A DNA stretch of 64,000 nt from Argentina anserina (lineage: Eukaryota > Streptophyta > Magnoliopsida > Rosales > Rosaceae), in assembly GCF_933775445.1 (NCBI RefSeq), contig NC_065877.1, positions 15,438,001 to 15,502,000 on the forward strand, given 5' to 3'. Positions 58,059 to 64,000 of this stretch are shown one piece after another (positions within the stretch are counted from its first letter, which is position 1; each line of letters starts with the position of its first letter). Under the pieces are notes generated by a model. It was given only the letters and a program-made list of their open reading frames with translations, was not told the origin of the DNA and did no database searches. A program made the translations under genes and the position numbers.

Positions 58059-59526
58059 TTAATCATTTCATGTATCTTATACTTCCTGCCATCACAGTGG
58101 TGGTTTTTCTAAATGCATGAACTAAATCATTTATTAACAGAAAACTCTAACCAATATGTTTAAAATTCAATTTGACTCTAATTTCTAAAGACATCAGTGA
58201 TCAAACATTTGGTTATTTGAGTTGCATGTGTGTGTCAATAAACATTCATATGATGTTAGAGATAAGTGTATCACTAATGGCACCAATCTCTTGTAATTAT
58301 CATAGTTTATTGACACGTACATGTGCATTTATTATAATGCTGTTCATAAATTGAATAACATTTGGGACATACATTTCTGGTGCATAGTTTAATTACCAGA
58401 AGAGGAATGACTGATCGCTAAGCTGCGTAGGCTTGAGCGTGCAGTAAGAATATATCACTAAAGGATTGAGAGTCAAAACTAAAGTCTCTTGCTTATATTC
58501 ATTTACTTATCATTGAGTTTGACTCTATTTAGCAGTATATTATGACTCGATGAAAACTATTCTTAGATCTTTAAAAGTGAAGTATTGTTGCTGTTTTGTT
58601 TTGGTTTACATATATTGAATTTAAATGTTGTATTCAAGTTCTAAAGATTCATATTAGAATTGCATTTTGTCTCTTATGATGCCTTACTTCCTAGTTTAGC
58701 TGTAATCTTTATTGTAGACATATTTCCTTCTATGATACTGTATGTTTTAATCATCTATTAAGATGTGCATTCTGCAACATTATAAACTTACAGGAAGCTT
58801 ACTGTTACTTCTTATTTTAGCATGACAAACAATATGGTTGTTCAGGTTAAAGAACATGTAATGATGCATCATGAATTGACTATTATACATGCTATCTAGT
58901 TATGCATCAATATCTTGACAATTAAGAACTTAATTTTCTTGAACCATGTCTTCTGAATTCGGTCACCATAGGAAACTAGAGCATGATTGTGTATATTTGC
59001 ACATTACTAAGTATCTCATTATTGCTTATACTCATCAATTAATGAGAATATGTATGTAAACTTGTGAATTGCTTAGTATTATCTGATATTGAATATGGAT
59101 TCAGTCAATCAATCATTTGATTTATCATTTGACTTTTGTTATTTGAATGAAGTTAGTTTTCAACATTGCATAGGTTGATTATGTATATATGCGGAACCTA
59201 TACTGATATGCTCAATAATATAGTGTAGATCTCGATCATGTTGGAAATTAGATCAGGCATGTTTTACAAGTCGATTACTGTAAGTAAAGTTAGACATGCA
59301 CAAATCCATACTTGGGGTAGTTTCATGTGATTTTACTGGCCGTATTGTGATTATAGAAGACTAATGGTTTTCTACTTCATTATATTTTTCTATAGTTCAA
59401 TGCAGTTTAGTCAAATTGACCGGAACTTTGAAAAACATATTACGTGTTCTTGAACTCTTGTGCACACTTAAGGAAACTCAACAATGCAAGTTACTAATTT
59501 GCATGATATCTAGTTCAGTGGGAGAC

Positions 59527-59975
59527 TGTAAGACTTCATGGAACTAAACATCAACATTTTGTTACAAGCTGATTTATGTAAAAGAGTTTTAGAGTTCAAT
59601 ATATAACATCAATGAATTAAATAAAGTTTGTAATAGAAAATAGCTTTATTAATGCAATATGTTTTTGAATTTATATGCAAATGTGTATGGTTACTATAAA
59701 GTAATACATCATATTATATGAGGGTGTTATAGACATTTTCCTTAATGGAATCAACTGTTATTCTGATGTAAAGAGTTACATTCATTGATCTCTGCTAGAA
59801 CACTAATCCTCTTCTTTATTATTGTCCCATCACAAACTGAGAGATAAAAAGTGGATCTAGGAGAAGAACAATGATCAGCCAATAACATGTGTATTAGGAT
59901 AGATGTCAGTATTACATTCATATGTACTCATTTTGAGATAGTTTACGACACTCACTTTGGTACAGATATCTAACA
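59527..59975 (+). repeat. Right LTR of the non-coding element
   Basis: 449 bp, starts tgtaagacttcatgg and ends tatctaaca. It is similar to the left LTR, with scattered substitutions and a short deletion. Confidence 0.92.
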
Positions 59976-59980
59976 TCTTT

Positions 59981-61844
59981 TCCTTTAGGAAAGACGTTTC
60001 AGAGTTGATATAGGATTTTCTTGTCAAAGAGAGACAAAGCATGGCCCGTAGACCAACTGTACCGATATTATCTCAACTTAGCCACCTCACAAGTGTTGAG
60101 TTTTAATCATAAAAAGTCTCGGTATAATTAGATATTATCCACCCAATTTTAAGTTATATTTTATTTGCCACTTTTTAGATGTGAGATCTCTCATGTCCAC
60201 ATTTATGGGCTCTATATACGTACACACTTTATGATCGATTTGTTTATTCATGTTAAGAACAAATGTTTGGGAGTCTTCATCAATTAGAACATACGTACAA
60301 TGGTGGAAGCAGACGTTGTTGCAGATTGAGCATTGCTTCCTAGTGAGCTTTTGGATTCGATACTTGAAAAATTAATTTTCATCTCTGACTATATCGAACT
60401 CGGTGCAATTTGCAAGCTTTGGCAATCCCTCATTAAACAACCTCATGAATAAGTAGCAATATCTCGGTCTCCTCGAAGGACGATGATATGTTAAAACTTT
60501 GAGTTACTTAAACTAAAAATTTGTTATTATGTTTATTTTTTGTATAATATATATATTTATATATATAATTTTTATTTTGACGTCTCCAAAACGTACCCGC
60601 TTCTTTAAAAATTTGAAAAAAAACACTTCCGCGTATCCTTACCGGATTCCATGCAGCCTATGGAGAAACTGAGAAGGATGAGAGTTTCAAATTATTATTA
60701 CAACTTTGGAATAACGTTATAGACAAAACTCATGCTTCTCCTATCGAAATTGTAAATGATGGAAGTGGCTATATCAGATGCATGACACATTTTCGATTAT
60801 TTATAGCGTAAAACTCAGTACTCCAAATGACATGATGGAAAACTAGCTCCAACCCGATCATTTATAGACTTATAGTCTAAAACCCTGCCATATACACAAC
60901 CAAAGTTACTGTATATAACACATTGTTATTTCATGATCATAATCTCACACAGTAAGTCATGAAGATCATATCGACAATCTAATCAGACCCATCCTCCCGC
61001 TAGATAAAAATTTGATATGTAAGGACTATGGAAGGAGCAATAAAATCAAGTACGTACAATATTCTTATACATACACACCCTTGGTGTCTAGTGTCTACTA
61101 CATTTGAAACTTGCAGCCGCTTCATATTGGTAACCCTCCCTCTGTTTTCCTCCGAAGTAACTCTTTCTAAGTCATTGGCTACATCAATGAACCATGCCGG
61201 ATCGATTCCTCTACTTTAAAGTGCAACATACAACGATCTAGTAACAACGATTAAGATAATTTTGTTATGTGTTTATGAAAAGTCATTCCACAATGTATAT
61301 TACTATTCATTTGTTGTACAAAATTGTGTAGGTGGTTGATTTTTATCTAGAAGATTATTGCATAACGAATAGAAAAACGGTTTGTTGTCTGACAAGAAAA
61401 AAAAGAAGCCGCACTCCTTCCCTCAAGCTGCTCAAATATGGATACCACTTAAATGATAATGTGCATGCTTTGTATTATATCACACAACTGTTTACTTATA
61501 TATACATTGTAAGTTTAAATTTTTAGTGCATTCAAACAATTATTTTTACTTTTTGTTGTCAAATTTACATACGTTAATTCCTCACATGCCTCAAACTGAC
61601 ACTCATCATCCCACTAGTGAGTTACATTTGACTCAAAGTTTTATCATCTTGTGCATATCTTTGTAATACATTGTACAACGAATACAATGATTTTTAGTGT
61701 TTGTTGTTTATTGCAAGTATAATATTTGCATGCATGCACCGAAATGACACTCATCATCACCTTACCCTCACTCAAAATTGTATTATCTTGGGCATATCTT
61801 CATAATACATTGTACAACGGACACTTATTTGTATTGTAAGATTT
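59981..61844. other. Gene-free DNA with local repeats
   Basis: AT-rich. The segment 61595-61690 (acactcatcatc...gcatatcttt...tacattgtacaacg) recurs in altered form at 61748-61820, so local duplication began before the larger tandem units that follow. No gene is supported. Confidence 0.45.
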
Positions 61845-63090
61845 GATTTTGCATGCAATCAGACAATGGTCTTTAGTGTCAGTATTTATTGCAAGTATAA
61901 ACATATGTACTTTGCATCCAATCACATAGATATGTACTTTGTTCTCTTGTTTGAAGATTGAAAAATTATACAATTGTAAATTGGTCCATGCGATCGATGC
62001 ATGTACATGAATAAAATTTGGTGAAATTTGTACTAAACAAACATTTCACTACTGCGATTACATCTTACGGTCAAAATTTTCAAATTTTGTTTCCTCGATT
62101 TTGTTGGTCTTGAAATATATGCATTTATGTATAATCTAGCAATATGTAATTACTTATGTTCTATAACTTCTGTACTATGTTATATCTAAACAAGAATGTC
62201 TTAAGCTAACAAGATCGAGGAAATGAAATTTGGAAAACTCAACCATTAGATGCCATCGCAATAGTGAAACTAGGTCATGGTACAAATTTCATGAATTTTC
62301 ATTAAGGTTTAGACTTTGGTGGCATGGACAACTATAGTATTAGTAATGTTTAATGGATTTGATCGAATTCATACAACAGTACTAGACTACTAATGTTTAC
62401 ATACATTGTGTGATTAATTTTTAGGATTTAGAGTTTAGGGTTTTGGTTTTAGAGTTTAGGGTTTAGATTTTGCATCCAATTAGACAATAATTTTTAGTGT
62501 TCATTGTTTATTGCAAGTGTAACATATGTACTTTGCATCCAATCACACAACATATGTACTTTGTTCTCTTGTCTGAATATTGAAAAATTATACAACTATA
62601 AATCGGTCCATGTGATCGATGCATGTACATGAATAAAATTTGGTGAAATTCGTACTAGACAGATATTTCACTACTGCGATTACATCTTACGGTTGAAATT
62701 TCCAAATTTTGTTTCCTCGATCTTATTGGTCTTGAAACATATGTATTTATGTATAATCTAACAATGTGTGAGTACTTATGTTCTATAACTATTTTGCTAT
62801 GTTATATGTAAACAAGAAATTTTAAAACTAACAAGATCGAGGAAATGAAATTTGGAAAGCCTGGCCGTTAGATGCTATTGCAAGAGTGAAACGTGGTCAT
62901 GGTACAAATTTCACGAAATTTTTTATAGGTTTAGGTTTCGATCACATGGGTCAACTATAGTTATAGTTATGCTTATTCGATTTGACCGAATTCATGCAAC
63001 AATACTGTTTACATATGTTGTGTGATTAGGGTTTAGGATTTAGAGCTTGGATTTTAGAGTTTAGGGGTTTGGTCTTAGAGTTAGGGTTTT
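61845..63090. repeat. Two tandem units of about 620 bp, each with a foldback
   Basis: Unit 1 (about 61845-62465) and unit 2 (about 62466-63090) share long blocks, for example gatcgatgcatgtacatgaa, catcttacggt, aacaagatcgaggaaatgaa and tcatggtacaaatttca. Within each, about 93 bp are repeated in inverted form. In unit 1 the arms are 62014-62107 and 62206-62298; in unit 2, 62637-62729 and 62827-62920. The spacer is about 98 nt. There is no ORF. Each unit ends in telomere-like motifs. Confidence 0.85.
62421..62470. repeat. Degenerate interstitial telomere-like repeat, first block
   Basis: Copies of tttaggg and close variants (tttagag, tttagga, gggtttag) run through this block. Plant telomeres are tttaggg repeats; here they are imperfect and internal. 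Confidence 0.6.
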
Positions 63091-63118
63091 GGGTTTAGAA
63101 TTTAGGATTTGGGGTTAA
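63023..63118. repeat. Degenerate interstitial telomere-like repeat, second block
   Basis: A longer series of tttaggg, tttagga, tttagag and ttagggttt variants. It is the counterpart of the first block at the end of the second tandem unit. Confidence 0.6.
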
Positions 63119-64000
63119 AATTTCACATTCTATAAACTTCAAGTGGGAAATTTTTTTGGAGAAAACTCTGATTGGTTTGTTGTATGATAAAAAAATGACA
63201 AACTAGCAGGGGGGATTTTCCTTTATTTTCTAAACTTATGTAGCTAGTGACATGACAAAATCTTGTGCATTTGTTGTATGATGAAAAAATGACAAAAACC
63301 TAGGGTTCATTAGTGCCGCCATTTCTTTTCCCCCTCTTCTAAATGAGACGCCTCTTTTCTTTCCTTTTTCTTCGACAAAGAGAGAGCCCAGCTCTCCTCT
63401 CTTCGTCTTCTCCGACTTCCCGAGACCCAGCTCCACCGTCTCGGTGCCTCCAGACCGGCGCATCGTCACCAAAAGCTTCCCCATCATGTCCTTTTCGTAA
63501 CCCCTCAACCAATTTACACATGCAACCATCATTAGAGCAAATCAAAGGAGAGAGAGAAATCAACATCATCTGCAAATTCTGATCGATTCTTCGATCTCTG
63601 GCACTACTGCCGACCACATGAGGTAATATGCGAGTCTTCCTAACCTCTCTCCTCATCTTTTAGTTCTAGTTTTTGATCAGCTTCTAACAAAATCCTTATT
63701 TTCTGCAAATCGCAAAATTATATCTTCTCGTGGTCGATTCTGACCTTAGAAGGTAAGCAGCAGTTCTCTCAGCATTTATGACCTTAATTTTATGTTTTTG
63801 AGCTAAATCAAATCTTTTCTCTTCTACAGTTCTACATGTCACTCCCCCGTGACCTCCGTCGCAACTAGCTCTGAGAACCTCCAAGCCAGCGTCGTCGTGG
63901 CAGCCTAGAGACCAAAGTGAGGTCCTAGATGCACAATAGAGCCCCTAACTCGATATTATAAGCTATTTTATTGATTTCCAAGTTGTTGTCACAAAACCTG
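63119..64000. other. Window end, possible 5' part of a gene
   Basis: From about 63300 the GC content rises. CT-rich sequence and several splice-like sites follow (gaggtaatatg near 63620, aaggtaagcag near 63750, ctacag near 63827), as in the leader of a plant gene running rightward. No frame resembles a known protein, so this is a suspicion only. Confidence 0.25.

Larger units (their letters stand above)
54542..59975 (+). mobile_element. Non-coding LTR retrotransposon (LARD-like)
   Basis: Two direct repeats of about 450-458 bp start tgtaagacttcat and end tatctaaca, flanked by the 5-bp duplication tcttt (54537-54541 and 59976-59980). A perfect initiator-Met primer-binding site follows the left LTR, and a purine tract agtgggagac precedes the right one. 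The 4.5 kb between them has no gag or pol and only very short ORFs, so the element would depend on proteins from another. The LTRs differ at many positions and by at least one small indel, so it is clearly older than the copia copy in RPC2. Confidence 0.92.

Noticed and set aside
63236..63656. Minus-strand frames of 98-105 aa at the window end
   Set aside because: Overlapping open frames on both strands in GC-rich sequence; no family resemblance.

Overview
The window is nuclear DNA of a flowering plant, almost certainly a eudicot. It has AT-rich intergenic DNA, GT-AG introns, an intronless PPR gene, an L-type lectin receptor kinase, a cytosolic sulfotransferase and a dense mix of plant transposons. 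I lean towards Rosaceae, but nothing in the sequence proves the family.

Layout. From 0.5 to 9 kb lie a lectin receptor kinase (minus), a sulfotransferase (minus) and a six-exon FAD-dependent monooxygenase (plus). A decayed monooxygenase fragment sits just upstream of the last, and another lies near 19.1 kb. From 9 to 15.8 kb there are no genes: a decayed hAT-like element, a 12-nt-period minisatellite with a strong hairpin, and a small MITE. From 15.8 to 18.2 kb is a complete E-type PPR gene whose 3' end has been tandemly duplicated.

From 20.3 to 45.4 kb a single minus-strand gene fills 25 kb. I could trace all 38 exons of the second-largest subunit of RNA polymerase III (1,161 aa, every junction in frame). 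One intron has a GC donor, another holds a long inverted-repeat element, and a third holds a complete 5.2-kb Ty1/copia retrotransposon. Its two LTRs look identical, yet its single gag-pol frame is cut by four stop codons, each where a Trp is expected.

From 45.4 to 64 kb I find no intact gene. There is a TIR element with TAA target duplication (48.3-49.2 kb). There is also a PIF/Harbinger element with a dead transposase (50.8-53.6 kb) into which a hAT element jumped, leaving a perfect 8-bp duplication. A 5.4-kb LTR element without coding capacity follows (54.5-60.0 kb), then a tandem pair of about 620-bp units that each contain a foldback (61.8-63.1 kb) and degenerate telomere-like motifs.

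The genes are not an operon or obvious functional cluster. They are ordinary plant genes for defence signalling, small-molecule modification, organelle RNA processing and Pol III transcription. The interest lies mainly in the mobile and repeated DNA around and inside them.
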